A program made the position numbers and the translations under genes. The notes beneath the pieces were generated by a model. That model was not told the origin of the DNA. It did not search any database and saw only the letters and a program-made list of their open reading frames with translations. This document shows positions 34,416 to 43,891 of a DNA stretch of 64,000 nucleotides, piece by piece; the first letter of the stretch is position 1, and every line of letters starts with the position of its first letter. Origin of the DNA: Bacteroidota bacterium (GTDB lineage Bacteria > Bacteroidota > Bacteroidia > Chitinophagales > Chitinophagaceae); the NCBI GenBank assembly GCA_005884665.1, contig VBAT01000010.1:270138-334137 (forward strand), read 5' to 3'.

Positions 34416-36437
34416 CTAGCGAATCAGCGTGGTCGTCCCCTTCTGAAACACCTTCTGGTGTGTATCGCGATGAGTGTACCGTAAGTACCAGACAAATACG
34501 CCCGGCGCCTGGGGGATTCCGCCTACTTTGCCATTCCATTTTTCGCGCCAGTCATTTGTGGCAAAGACCAGCTGGCCCCAGCGGTTATAAACTTTGAAGT
34601 CAAGATTCTCCGCCTTGATGGCATTATTGGGATAGAGAAAATCATTGAGTCCGTCATTATTCGGGGTAAAAGCAGTGGGCACTGCAATGAAACAATTATT
34701 CAATACGCGCAGCTTTTTACTGATACTGTCGCTGCAACCAAGTGTATTGTTGGTCACCTGGAGTTTTATTATATAGTAGGTCTCGATGTTGGTCTGAGGG
34801 AAAAACTGTGGCGCCGGTTTCGGAACATTACTTGTACTAACGCCGCCAAATGTCCATTTCCATGAATCAATCAAACCTTTGCTGGAATCGGTGACGATAC
34901 AAGGGTCTTCGGGACAGATCACATCCGGCATCACAAAAGCGGCTATTACTTCGTTGTTCATTACCAGTGTGATGCTGGACGTATCCCGGCAAACACCATT
35001 GCTTACTATCAGTTGGATCGTGTTGGTACTGGAAGCGGGGAAAACGATCGTATGATTTTGAGTAGAGACCTTGATACTGTCATTGAAGGTCCAATTCCAG
35101 CTGTTGACAAAATGAGCGCCATCATGTGAAAAGATAACTGTGTTACGGCGGCAATCAAGTTCCGTAACATAAGTGAACCTGGCTGAGACTGTATCCTCTG
35201 TTGTAAAGTTGAGCGATTGGACAGGCAATTGAACATTACATTCATCTATTACGGTGCTTCCATCGGTGCCCGCCTTTAATGTAAGGGTATAAGTGCCCCG
35301 GGTGTAAATCGGGGATGCAAATTTCACAATGATGTAATCAGTGAGTCCGTTGATACAATTACCGGCAGCACTGATAACCGTGACCGGTGTGGGACCTGTA
35401 ACTACGAAATCACTACCGTTGGCAGCGATAGTGGTGCAGGTGATCCTTTTTGGGAAATAAACTTTTACGGAATCAGGTGTACAACCTGGCTTGCCGATGC
35501 TGTCTGCAAATATCGGTTGAGGTATCGCATAAAAAAATGGCGATTGTTCAACGGGTATATTGCGATCGCATATGTCACGTAATGAGTTTCCATCGGTACC
35601 ATTATTAATGATCAACTGGTAATTCCCATTCGGTAATGTATTGGACAAAGTGATCTCTACTTCATCAAAATCAAAAGCACTGGAACAATTAGTGGCAGTG
35701 GCCGATACAACGGTAGCGGCAGCAGGAGAGACGCTAAATTCGCTGCCGGTAGGAGTAAGACTGGCACATTTCATTTTCTTGTTCATCTTCACCCGGATCC
35801 TTTTTCCATCACAATCAGGTTTGGCAACTCCCAGGTGAGGCTCGGTGGGATCAGTTATCACAGCAGTGCCACCACCAAAGGATAAGTTGTAACCGCTTTG
35901 TGTATCTGTAAAATGACTGATCAGTAATAAATATTCATGGCCCTGTATCAATGTTGGCATCCGGGCGAAAGTAGGTTCATTGTCGGAGGGTATCGAAGCG
36001 CAATTAATATAAGTAACACCGGTTGATGATGCGCCTGTATTACCATAGGTTCCTGACCAGTTGCCGGTCACAACCAGGGAAGTATCGGTAAAAATATCAT
36101 CGGCGTTATGCCCGGTAATATCATAAAGCTGCCAGTCATAATCCTCGTTGGTCGCCAACGGCGAGATAAGAAATCCCAGCGTTCCGGCTGTAAAACAGGT
36201 GAACCGGTAGAAGAAAGGGTTCTTATTGGCATACAGCGCCGTACCAACACCTGAACAGCCAGGAACATACAAATCGTTTGTGCTGCAGATCGGAACGTTA
36301 TTCTGCGTAAAGGTACTGGTGCCACATACCGGGAAAGCAGTCGACGGGGTTTGCCCGAGCGTTGTACAGGGCTGGGAAAAACCTTTTTGAACCAGGAAAA
36401 GGAATATCAGGGCTATGGCTCGGTGCATAATTCTCAT
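34416..36437 (-). CDS. T9SS type B sorting-domain adhesin-like protein with two Ig-like repeats
   Basis: 673 aa. A signal peptide ends near residue 22 (VQKGFSQ). An N-terminal beta domain of about 175 aa has several Cys (DWQLYDITG and HEYLLLISHFTDTQSGYNL are shared with the next gene). Then come two approximately 109-aa Ig-like (SbsA-type) units with four Cys each (about 197-414), then PKD-like text (FIDSWKWTF-type). The type B C-terminal sorting domain closes the protein (AFTPNNDGLNDFLYP, FKVYNRWGQLVFATNDWREKWNGK, end GTTTLIR). Such proteins are moved across the outer membrane by the T9SS. sprA and a PorE-like gene are in the window. It is a short paralogue of the next gene. Confidence 0.88.
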   Translation of the reverse strand: MRIMHRAIALIFLFLVQKGFSQPCTTLGQTPSTAFPVCGTSTFTQNNVPICSTNDLYVPGCSGVGTALYANKNPFFYRFTCFTAGTLGFLISPLATNEDYDWQLYDITGHNADDIFTDTSLVVTGNWSGTYGNTGASSTGVTYINCASIPSDNEPTFARMPTLIQGHEYLLLISHFTDTQSGYNLSFGGGTAVITDPTEPHLGVAKPDCDGKRIRVKMNKKMKCASLTPTGSEFSVSPAAATVVSATATNCSSAFDFDEVEITLSNTLPNGNYQLIINNGTDGNSLRDICDRNIPVEQSPFFYAIPQPIFADSIGKPGCTPDSVKVYFPKRITCTTIAANGSDFVVTGPTPVTVISAAGNCINGLTDYIIVKFASPIYTRGTYTLTLKAGTDGSTVIDECNVQLPVQSLNFTTEDTVSARFTYVTELDCRRNTVIFSHDGAHFVNSWNWTFNDSIKVSTQNHTIVFPASSTNTIQLIVSNGVCRDTSSITLVMNNEVIAAFVMPDVICPEDPCIVTDSSKGLIDSWKWTFGGVSTSNVPKPAPQFFPQTNIETYYIIKLQVTNNTLGCSDSISKKLRVLNNCFIAVPTAFTPNNDGLNDFLYPNNAIKAENLDFKVYNRWGQLVFATNDWREKWNGKVGGIPQAPGVFVWYLRYTHRDTHQKVFQKGTTTLIR

Positions 36438-36628
36438 AAGTAATGACGAACAGTTGCGGCTATCAAATTTCGGAATAAAACCTCATAAAATGAACTCTTT
36501 ATGTGGCTGTTACACCGGCAAATGACAACAAAAAGTAAGAATCCGTGGCTTCTTGAGTGTTAATTTGTTTATTAGTTAATCGGTTAATTGGTTTCCTGCT
36601 ATTTAATTAACGTACTAACCAGCAGTTA

Positions 36629-36659
36629 ACGTATCAACGGGTCCTTTCTGTTGATACGT
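36629..36659. repeat. Perfect inverted repeat between the two T9SS cargo genes
   Basis: Arms acgtatcaac and gttgatacgt (10 bp) flank an 11-base loop in an A/T-rich intergenic region full of gttaat/attaac words. It might be an RNA hairpin between the genes. No T-run follows on the minus strand, so a simple terminator is not certain. Confidence 0.65.
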
Positions 36660-36716
36660 TTATTAGTTTAATTGTTAATTGGTTTCGTATTACGCACTAA
36701 TTAGCGTATTAACCGA

Positions 36717-39700
36717 TTAACGAATTAACGTGCTCATGCCTTTCATGGAGAATTTTTTGTGGGTATCCTTATCCGTAAAATCGAGCATCCAGATATAGAC
36801 CCCGGTACCCTGTTTGATACCACCGACCGTCCCATCCCATTTCTGCCGCCAGTCCCTGGAATGGAATATCAATTGCCCCCAGCGGTTGAATACTTTAAAA
36901 TCAAGATTCTCGGCCTTGAGCGCATTTAAAGGGAAGAGATAATCATTCAATCCATCATTGTTCGGAGTAAAAGCAGATGGCACCGCAATGATACAGGATG
37001 ATAGAACTCGTAATGTCCTTGTAGCAGAGGCCTGGCAACCGAGATTGTTGGCCGCAGTTAATGATATTGGGTATAATGTTTCTGTTCCTGTTGTTGGATA
37101 TACCTGCATCGGCGGGTCTTTAACGGTGCTGGTATTAGAGTTGCCAAAGTCCCATTGCCATGAATCAACATGGCCTTTCGTTCTATTGATAAATAATACA
37201 CTATCACCCGGGCAAACGGACTCGGGCAGATCAAACTCAACAGTGACTTTATTATCTAAATTGACGGAGGCAGTATAAGTATCATTGCACATTCCATTCG
37301 ATACTACTAACTGTACCTGGTTTTGACTGAAGGCGGAAAAACTTCGAGTGATCGTCTGCGTTGTTCCTGCAGCTGTTCCATTTACCGTCCAGGTCCATTG
37401 ATTGACGTTATGCTGGCCATCATGAGCAAATGTTATGACATCCGTCTGGCAATCGTATTGTACCTGGTATTGAAACTCGGCAGAGACAGTATCGCTGGTA
37501 ATAAAATTCAGTGTAGAGTTTACAAGTGTCTCGCGGTTGCAATCGCTTAATAAAGTATTGCCATCACTTCCAGTCACCAGGCGCAATTGGTAATTGCCTC
37601 CAACAACGATGGGGGAAGCGAGTTGTACATTGATGCTGGTTGTAAGTCCATTTGCATCACATGTACCTGTCGCCGAAGCAACGGCTACAGTTGCCGGACC
37701 AGTTATGACGAAATCGCTTCCATTGGGTGCAATGGATGAGCAACGTATCGGTGATTTGAATAGTAGTTTCAATGTTGACGGAGAACAGGCAACAGGAATA
37801 ATGCTGTCCATGGCTACCGGGAAAGCATCAGGTATCACAAACCTCTTAAAATCTCCTACAGCGACATACCTGTTGCAATCGCCCCGCAATGTATTCCCAT
37901 CTGTACCCGCTTTTACCTGCAATTGATAAGTACCGCTTACTATGATAGGGCTTGCAAACTGGACTGTTATTGCGTGAACGTTCGGGTTGATATTGCATTG
38001 CCCGGCAGCTCCTGTGACGGTTACCCCGGAAGGGCCTGTAACATTGAATTCACTTCCATCCGCTGAAATTGACAGGCAATCCACCGGGTCAGTAAAATTA
38101 ATAGTAACGGAAGATGGCGAGCAGGAGGGTGTAGCTATAGTACCCAGCGGCAGGGGTGGTTGCGCGGCAAGTGTGAACAGCGAAGAGCTGCCCGCGGATA
38201 CCCGCCTGTTACACTGGCCTACCAGGGTGTTGCCATCTGTGCCTGTCGCGATCTGCACGGTATAATTACCTGTAACAAGTATCGGCGTGGAAAATTGAAT
38301 GGTTATGCTATTGGTCTCGCCATTGCCATTACAATTTATGGCAGTGGCAGAAGAAACAGTCACAGCAGAAGGCCCCGTTATAATAAAATCAGTTCCATTA
38401 GCTGCAACTGAATTACATAAAATGGGATCTGCGAACGTCAATGTTATTGTTTGGGGCGTACAGGGCGGTGGTGAAACCGTTCCCATTGCAATGGCCGGTT
38501 GCGGAGCCAATACAAAGCTGGTGTTATCTCCTGCAGTTACCTGCCGATTGCAATTTCCAATAAGAGTATTGCCATCGGAACCATTATTGACCTGCACCTG
38601 GTAAGTGCCTGTAGAAAGTACGGGTCCGGCTAATTGCAAAGTGATCGTTGTGGTTTCTCCCGCAGCATTGCAGTTGACAGCAGTAGCAGAAGATATCGCT
38701 ACAGCTGAAGGGCCGGTAATTGTAAAATCACTTCCATTGGTGGCGACCGAACTGCATTGAATAGCTTCTGCAAAGGTCAATGTAATGGAAGAAGGAGTGC
38801 AGGATGGAGGAGTGACTGTACCCATGGCAACGGGCGATTGAGCAGCTACGGTGAATGCGGCATTGGCCCCGGCAGTTACCTGGCGGCTGCAATTCCCGAC
38901 AAGAGTAGTTCCATCAGTCCCGATAGCCGCGTTTACCTGGTAGTTACCTCCAACCGTAATGGGGGAAGATAACTGGATCGTTATTGTATTTGTTTCTCCG
39001 TTTCCACTGCAATTAACAGCCGTAGCGCCAGATACTGTCACAGTTGAAGGACCCGTGATCGTAAAATCGGTTCCGTTGGCGGCAACTGTATTGCATTTTA
39101 TTGGTTCAGCAAATGTCAACGTGAGAGAAGTAGGTGCGCAACCTGGTTGAGTTACTGTTCCCATTGGTAGTGGCTGTTGGGCAGTGATCGTGAATTGTAC
39201 ATTGAAACCTACAGGTACCGGAGTGCCGCAATTATCCAGCAAAGTATTACCGTCGTTGCCATCGGCCATTGTGATGGTATAATTGCCTGCAGCGAGCGGA
39301 GCGGCCATGGTTATAAGCACCGAATCCATATCGAAACCGTTGGAACAGCCATAACCGCTAACAGTTGCGATAGTACCTGATGGAGTGATGGTGAAATCGC
39401 TTCCATTGGATGCAAGCGAAGTACATTTCATTTTTTTATTGAGCCTGACGATGATCTGTGTACCGTCGCAATTAGCGGTGGCATTGTTAACTTTTGGAGG
39501 TACAGGATCTGTAATGACAGCAGTACCGCCGGTGAACGATAATTGATAGCCGCTTTGGGTATCTGTGTAGTGGCTGACAAGCAAAATATATTCATGGTTC
39601 AGGATTAATGCAGGCATCCTGCTCATTAAGGGATAAGCATTTCCCCCACAATTAACCAGGCTGGTACCAGCCGCTGAAGCTCCTGTAATTCCCGAGAGAC

Positions 39701-40076
39701 CTGACCAGTTGCAGGCGACAAAGAGCGTCGCATCGGTGAAAACGTCATTCGGATTGCGGCCGGTAATGTCAAATAGCTGCCAGTCATAGTCATCAGAAAG
39801 CACATTTGGAGTGATTTGGAAACCTAATGTACCTGCTGAATAACAAGTAAAACGGTACCAAAACGGGTTTTTGTCAGTATAACCGCTGATGCCACAGGGA
39901 CCAGGAATATTTACATTTCCGCATAGCGGAACAGAGTTTTGGATAAAAGACGATGTGCCGCAAACGGGAAATGCAGTAGCGGGCGTTTGTCCAAGTATAG
40001 TGCAGGGTTGCGAATAAATTTTGGAAATACCGATAAGAAAAAGGGTGATAAAAACCAGGGAGTGTTTGAACTTCAT
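36717..40076 (-). CDS. T9SS type B sorting-domain adhesin-like protein with six Ig-like repeats
   Basis: 1119 aa paralogue of the 673-aa neighbour, with the same signal peptide type, N-terminal domain (HEYILLVSHYTDTQSGYQL) and type B C-terminal sorting domain (AFTPNNDGLNDYLFP, VFNRWGQLIFHSRDWRQKWDG, end GMSTLIR). Residues about 190-862 hold six Ig-like (SbsA-type) units of about 112 aa, against two in the neighbour. Each unit carries four Cys (near PxC, IxC, NC and NCxR), probably disulfide pairs, and a conserved GSDFxITGP core. PKD-like domains follow, then the sorting domain. The extra four units are inserted between conserved first and last units. It is T9SS-exported surface material by inference. 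Confidence 0.9.
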   Translation of the reverse strand: MKFKHSLVFITLFLIGISKIYSQPCTILGQTPATAFPVCGTSSFIQNSVPLCGNVNIPGPCGISGYTDKNPFWYRFTCYSAGTLGFQITPNVLSDDYDWQLFDITGRNPNDVFTDATLFVACNWSGLSGITGASAAGTSLVNCGGNAYPLMSRMPALILNHEYILLVSHYTDTQSGYQLSFTGGTAVITDPVPPKVNNATANCDGTQIIVRLNKKMKCTSLASNGSDFTITPSGTIATVSGYGCSNGFDMDSVLITMAAPLAAGNYTITMADGNDGNTLLDNCGTPVPVGFNVQFTITAQQPLPMGTVTQPGCAPTSLTLTFAEPIKCNTVAANGTDFTITGPSTVTVSGATAVNCSGNGETNTITIQLSSPITVGGNYQVNAAIGTDGTTLVGNCSRQVTAGANAAFTVAAQSPVAMGTVTPPSCTPSSITLTFAEAIQCSSVATNGSDFTITGPSAVAISSATAVNCNAAGETTTITLQLAGPVLSTGTYQVQVNNGSDGNTLIGNCNRQVTAGDNTSFVLAPQPAIAMGTVSPPPCTPQTITLTFADPILCNSVAANGTDFIITGPSAVTVSSATAINCNGNGETNSITIQFSTPILVTGNYTVQIATGTDGNTLVGQCNRRVSAGSSSLFTLAAQPPLPLGTIATPSCSPSSVTINFTDPVDCLSISADGSEFNVTGPSGVTVTGAAGQCNINPNVHAITVQFASPIIVSGTYQLQVKAGTDGNTLRGDCNRYVAVGDFKRFVIPDAFPVAMDSIIPVACSPSTLKLLFKSPIRCSSIAPNGSDFVITGPATVAVASATGTCDANGLTTSINVQLASPIVVGGNYQLRLVTGSDGNTLLSDCNRETLVNSTLNFITSDTVSAEFQYQVQYDCQTDVITFAHDGQHNVNQWTWTVNGTAAGTTQTITRSFSAFSQNQVQLVVSNGMCNDTYTASVNLDNKVTVEFDLPESVCPGDSVLFINRTKGHVDSWQWDFGNSNTSTVKDPPMQVYPTTGTETLYPISLTAANNLGCQASATRTLRVLSSCIIAVPSAFTPNNDGLNDYLFPLNALKAENLDFKVFNRWGQLIFHSRDWRQKWDGTVGGIKQGTGVYIWMLDFTDKDTHKKFSMKGMSTLIR

Positions 40077-40179
40077 AAGTCAGCGTTTACCGGCAGCAAC
40101 GGTTTTAAGCAGATCAGGCGAATTTCGGAAAAAATAGCTAAAACACAATGTAAATCGTGGTCATGTTAGCTGAAGTTGT

Positions 40180-41292
40180 CTACTGCAGCGAATACATTTT
40201 CCCCGGAAGTGAAAAAATCACGTTTTGTAGTTCCAGGTTCAGGATCGCGGCTGCCACTTTGCTGCTGCTCAACCCGCTTTTTGGATTGATCTCGTCAATA
40301 TGTACCGCTTCTTTTTCTTTTAGTATTTCTACGATGATCTTCTCTTCTTCCGTCAAGTCAATAAACAACTCCTTTTGCACCCTCGCTCTCCGCTCCCTGC
40401 TCTTCGTTCTTTCATCATCCCATCCAAGCAGCTCAACAATTTCCTTTGCTTCCGTCAGCAACACAGCCTTGTTGTTCCTGATCAGGGCATTGCAGCCTGC
40501 GCTTTTACCATCACCCACTTTTCCCGGGAATGCAAATACATCTTTATTGTAGCCGTTTGCCAGTTCAGCCGTGATCATGCTTCCGCCTTTGATCCCTGTT
40601 TCCACTACAATGGTAGCATCGCTCATGCCCGCGACGATGCGATTACGCGCAGGAAAATTGTGTTTATCAGGATCGGTAAAGCTTCTGAATTCGGTCAGCA
40701 AGCCTCCTTTTTGCCTGATCATGTCCTTTGCCAGGGCGGCATGCTGTGAGGGATATACCTGGTCGAGCCCATGCGCCAGTACGCCGATGGTCGGAAGTTC
40801 ATTTCTTAATGCGGCTTTATGAGCAGTGGCGTCAATGCCGTGAGCAAGACCACTGACCACCGTGACATCGAGTTCAGCAAGATCGGTTACCAATTTTTCG
40901 GTAAGCTGCCTGCCGTATTCGGTATGGCTCCTGGTGCCAATAACAGCAATTACTTTGGATGCATTCAGGTTAGCTTCGCCGCGATAGTATAAAAGAACAG
41001 GAGAGTCATAACAATTCAATAATCGCTTCGGGTATTTATCATCGGTAATAAACAATGGTGTGAGCTTATACTTTTCAATAAAGCTGATCTCCTGTTCTGC
41101 TGTTTTAAAATCATTAAAATCCCTGATATTGTTTGCGCGGATGCTGCCAATGCCTTCCATGCTTTCCAGTGAGGTCCGTTTGGCTTTAAATATTTCTGCG
41201 GGTTCAAATTGTTGTAATAAAATTTTTGCCTGGACGGGACCGATATTGGGGATAAGGGTTAAGGCGATTTGATATAGGAGGTCTTTATTCAT
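40180..41292 (-). CDS. dprA: DNA processing protein DprA
   Basis: 370 aa. An N-terminal HhH/SAM-like helix region (LTLIPNIGPVQAKILLQQF) is followed by the Rossmann-type DprA core (VIAVIGTRSHTEYGRQLTEKLVTDL, VVSGLAHGIDATAHKAAL, FPARNRIVAGMSD, TAELANGYNKDVFAFPG). The C-terminal part (about 305-370) is a winged-helix domain. It loads RecA on single-stranded DNA during natural transformation. No other competence gene was identified with confidence. A comEA-like motif is present in the gene at 47.2 kb. A perfect inverted repeat lies directly at the start codon. Confidence 0.94.
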   Translation of the reverse strand: MNKDLLYQIALTLIPNIGPVQAKILLQQFEPAEIFKAKRTSLESMEGIGSIRANNIRDFNDFKTAEQEISFIEKYKLTPLFITDDKYPKRLLNCYDSPVLLYYRGEANLNASKVIAVIGTRSHTEYGRQLTEKLVTDLAELDVTVVSGLAHGIDATAHKAALRNELPTIGVLAHGLDQVYPSQHAALAKDMIRQKGGLLTEFRSFTDPDKHNFPARNRIVAGMSDATIVVETGIKGGSMITAELANGYNKDVFAFPGKVGDGKSAGCNALIRNNKAVLLTEAKEIVELLGWDDERTKSRERRARVQKELFIDLTEEEKIIVEILKEKEAVHIDEINPKSGLSSSKVAAAILNLELQNVIFSLPGKMYSLQ

Positions 41293-41329
41293 CTCTGCAG
41301 GGAAATAAAAATAAATAATACCTGCAGAG
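41293..41329 (-). promoter_or_regulatory. Inverted repeat immediately upstream of the dprA start
   Basis: Arms ctctgcagg (41293-41301) and cctgcagag (41321-41329) pair perfectly over 9 bp around a 19-base A/T-rich loop. One arm abuts the dprA ATG. In RNA it would close a hairpin over the initiation region, and in DNA it could be an operator. The loop contains TATTTTTA, an imperfect -7 box. Confidence 0.6.
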
Positions 41330-41386
41330 CTATCAAAGAGTGAAGACGGTTTTAATCCGCTAAATGACCCGTATGACTTATTTGAC

Positions 41387-43306
41387 TTACTGACCGATCA
41401 CTTTCACTTCCGTTCTCCTGTTTTTTGCCCGCCCTTCTTCCGTTTTATTATCGGAAACCGGCTGTGTTTCGCCGAAACCTTTTGCGGAAAGCCTCGGAGC
41501 AGCAATACCATTTGCCACTAGATAATTAACGACTGCTTTTGCGCGGCTATTGGATAAGGCAAGATTATCTGCCGGCTTGCCTACATTGTCTGTATGACCG
41601 CCGATCTGGATCTTTAATGCGGGATTGTCTTTTAATAGCTGGACCAGCTTGTCCAGTTCAACCTGCGATTCAGGTTTCAGGTCGAATTTATTTATATCGA
41701 AGAAAACATTGTTGAGAACGATCATTGCATTCACCTCCAGCGGCTGCAGCCCGATGTTTTTTTCATAAGAAGAATCGGGAGGATTTTGGCTCAACTGGAA
41801 ATTATCAGAATAAAAGAGATAACCCTTCCTGTTTACATTAAATGCATAATCTCTTCCCACTGGTAGCGTGACAAGATACCTGCCATTTTCATCTGTTTGA
41901 ACTTTTTGTAAAACCTGCTTTGTCGAAAGATCTATCAGTTCTACAGAAGAAGGCAAACCCTTCGTTGTTTTTTTATCAAACACCTGTCCTTTTACCCAAA
42001 ACGTTTTAAAAGGTCTTACATCTTCTCTTAACTCAAAACTGTAAATATCCAAACCACCTCTGCTGTCACTGCGGTCACTGGCATAATAAGCCGTCTTGCC
42101 ATCCGCAGCTACAAACAAACTTCCTTCATGATTGATCGTATTGATGGGAAAGCCCAGGTTTACCGGGATGCCCCAATCCCCGCCAGGGCCTTTCCTTGTA
42201 TAAAAAAGATCTTCATCTCCATAACCCGGCCAGAAATCAGAAGTGAAATACAAAGTTTGATTGTCTGCATGAATGAAAGGCGATAACTCATTACCCGTAC
42301 TATTAATAGTGGGCCCGAGGTTTTCAGGTTCTCCCCATTTACCATTTGGCTGCTTCCGCGAAACATAAATATCACTGCCGCCATAACCGCCGGGTCTGCG
42401 GCTGGCGAAATATAAACTTTGCTTATCGGGAGATAAACAGGGTTGAGATTCCCATTCGGATGTGTTTACTGCTCTTCCTGCATTAACGGGTTCGCCCCAG
42501 TTTTTTCCATCGAAGAATGCAAGATAGATATCGCAACTTCCGGCACCGTCTGGACGATTACAACCGGTAAACACCAGCCAGTCGCCATCCTGCGATATGT
42601 TCTGTGCACCTTCATTTTGCTCTGTATTGATATTTCCTTCCAGCGGTTTTGCCGGTTCCCAGGTTTCACCGTTTTTTTTGCTGTAAAAAAAATCTTCATT
42701 GACGGAACCAAGCCGCCGGGTAAAGATCAATTGCTTTCCATCGATCGTCAGCGATGGCAGGTATTCCGATTCATTCGAATTAATGGCGCTGCCCATGTTT
42801 TGCGGAGCAAATACATAGTTCCTTCCCGCGTTCTTCTTTGCATAATCTACCGCGAACTGGTAGCAACGCTTGCGATAGTTACAGGCTCTCAACGCATTTT
42901 CGTTTTTAGGCGGTCTTTTTTCCAGCAGCTCATTAATTGCAATCAACGCTTTTTCAAATTCACCAATGCCGGCAAGCTGGATTGAATAAGGAAGTTTATA
43001 GTCGATGGTGTAAACTGAGTCCATCGCAAAAGCCTTTTCATAAAGGCCAATACTTGTGTTGTAATTTTTTAATTGCCCATATACCCCTGCAAGTGAAAGA
43101 TAGGCTTCCAGGTATTTGTTATCTGTTTCGATAGCTTTCAATAACAATCCAGCCGAAAGGGTAAGATTGCCATCCTCCGCTCTTTGCAAAGCCTGCTCGT
43201 ACAGGGCAACAGCTTTCTTATTTACTTTCGACGGATCATAAGTTTGCGCAGAGGAAAAGAAATGCAGGAAAATGCAATAAATGGTAAGTGTGACCAGTTT
43301 TTTCAT
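41387..43306 (-). CDS. OmpA-family protein with TPR, beta-propeller and CRD domains (PorE-like)
   Basis: 639 aa. A Sec signal (MKKLVTLTIYCIFLHFFSSAQ) precedes TPR helices (about 25-140), then PD40/WD40-like propeller repeats (LYFTSDFWPGYGDEDLFY, YFASRRPGGYGGSDIY and similar, about 165-430). A carboxypeptidase-regulatory-like domain follows (KTTKGLPSSVELIDLSTK, about 440-510). The C-terminal OmpA peptidoglycan-binding domain ends it (IGGHTDNVGKPADNLALSNSRAKAVVNYL, GFGETQP). This order is that of PorE, a T9SS component that anchors to peptidoglycan. PorE-like paralogues are common in Bacteroidota, so orthology is not proven. The signal lacks a lipobox. Confidence 0.85.
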   Translation of the reverse strand: MKKLVTLTIYCIFLHFFSSAQTYDPSKVNKKAVALYEQALQRAEDGNLTLSAGLLLKAIETDNKYLEAYLSLAGVYGQLKNYNTSIGLYEKAFAMDSVYTIDYKLPYSIQLAGIGEFEKALIAINELLEKRPPKNENALRACNYRKRCYQFAVDYAKKNAGRNYVFAPQNMGSAINSNESEYLPSLTIDGKQLIFTRRLGSVNEDFFYSKKNGETWEPAKPLEGNINTEQNEGAQNISQDGDWLVFTGCNRPDGAGSCDIYLAFFDGKNWGEPVNAGRAVNTSEWESQPCLSPDKQSLYFASRRPGGYGGSDIYVSRKQPNGKWGEPENLGPTINSTGNELSPFIHADNQTLYFTSDFWPGYGDEDLFYTRKGPGGDWGIPVNLGFPINTINHEGSLFVAADGKTAYYASDRSDSRGGLDIYSFELREDVRPFKTFWVKGQVFDKKTTKGLPSSVELIDLSTKQVLQKVQTDENGRYLVTLPVGRDYAFNVNRKGYLFYSDNFQLSQNPPDSSYEKNIGLQPLEVNAMIVLNNVFFDINKFDLKPESQVELDKLVQLLKDNPALKIQIGGHTDNVGKPADNLALSNSRAKAVVNYLVANGIAAPRLSAKGFGETQPVSDNKTEEGRAKNRRTEVKVIGQ

Positions 43307-43507
43307 CGGACGTTTTGTATAGGCGGTAAAGTTAACATAATCCCGTTTTTAATAATAGGGCGAGCGGAAAACCACAGAGAAGAAAGCTCCGTGACTCTCT
43401 GCTGCTGTGAAGCAAGGCCGGCAGGGCGGGTTTGTTTTCCTCTGTGGGCATTCTGTCATAACGGTATGCAAATCTTCTTATTGCCGCATCTCATCAAAAA
43501 GCTGTTT

Positions 43508-43770
43508 ATGAGTCGGGTTTTTTTACTGTTTGGCTGGATGTTTACTTTCTCAAGTACTTATGGCCAGGACCCGCGATCCTCGGACTGGCACACAATTGAT
43601 TCAAACATTAATAAGAAAAATCATCTTACGGGCTGCAGTTCACCAGTGACTATATGCCATCCGGAAGGTCTTTATTAGTTACAATATGATCGTGGCGCAT
43701 GAAGGTTACTTCAACAACGGTCACACCTCATTGCAATGCTACAGTAACAGCATAAGAGTACAAACTTGCC
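43508..43770 (+). pseudogene. Possible decayed secreted-protein gene
   Basis: An ATG at 43508 opens 56 codons with a fair signal peptide (MSRVFLLFGWMFTFSSTYGQ) and stops at 43678. In other frames the DNA continues with coding-like text: QFTSDYMPSGRSLLVTI, then MIVAHEGYFNNGHTSLQCYS up to a stop near 43772. This looks like a short gene broken by frameshifts, but the evidence is weak and a random open stretch cannot be excluded. The rest of 43307-43891 holds an accacagag/ctctgtgg inverted word pair (43372-43447) and nothing I can name. Confidence 0.35.
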
Positions 43771-43891
43771 TGTGATCTGGCGGTTTTTGTTCATAAACGG
43801 TGTCAATCCTGTTGGCGTTGCTCATAGGGTGTGAGCGGGAATGTTCTTAACTTTCCTGTCAGGATCTACAGCTTCAACAAAACCAACAGTT

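Noticed and set aside
36958-39380. Several plus-strand open frames across the large T9SS cargo gene
   Set aside because: They are antisense frames of a repetitive coding sequence, have no family features, and the minus-strand gene is clearly real.
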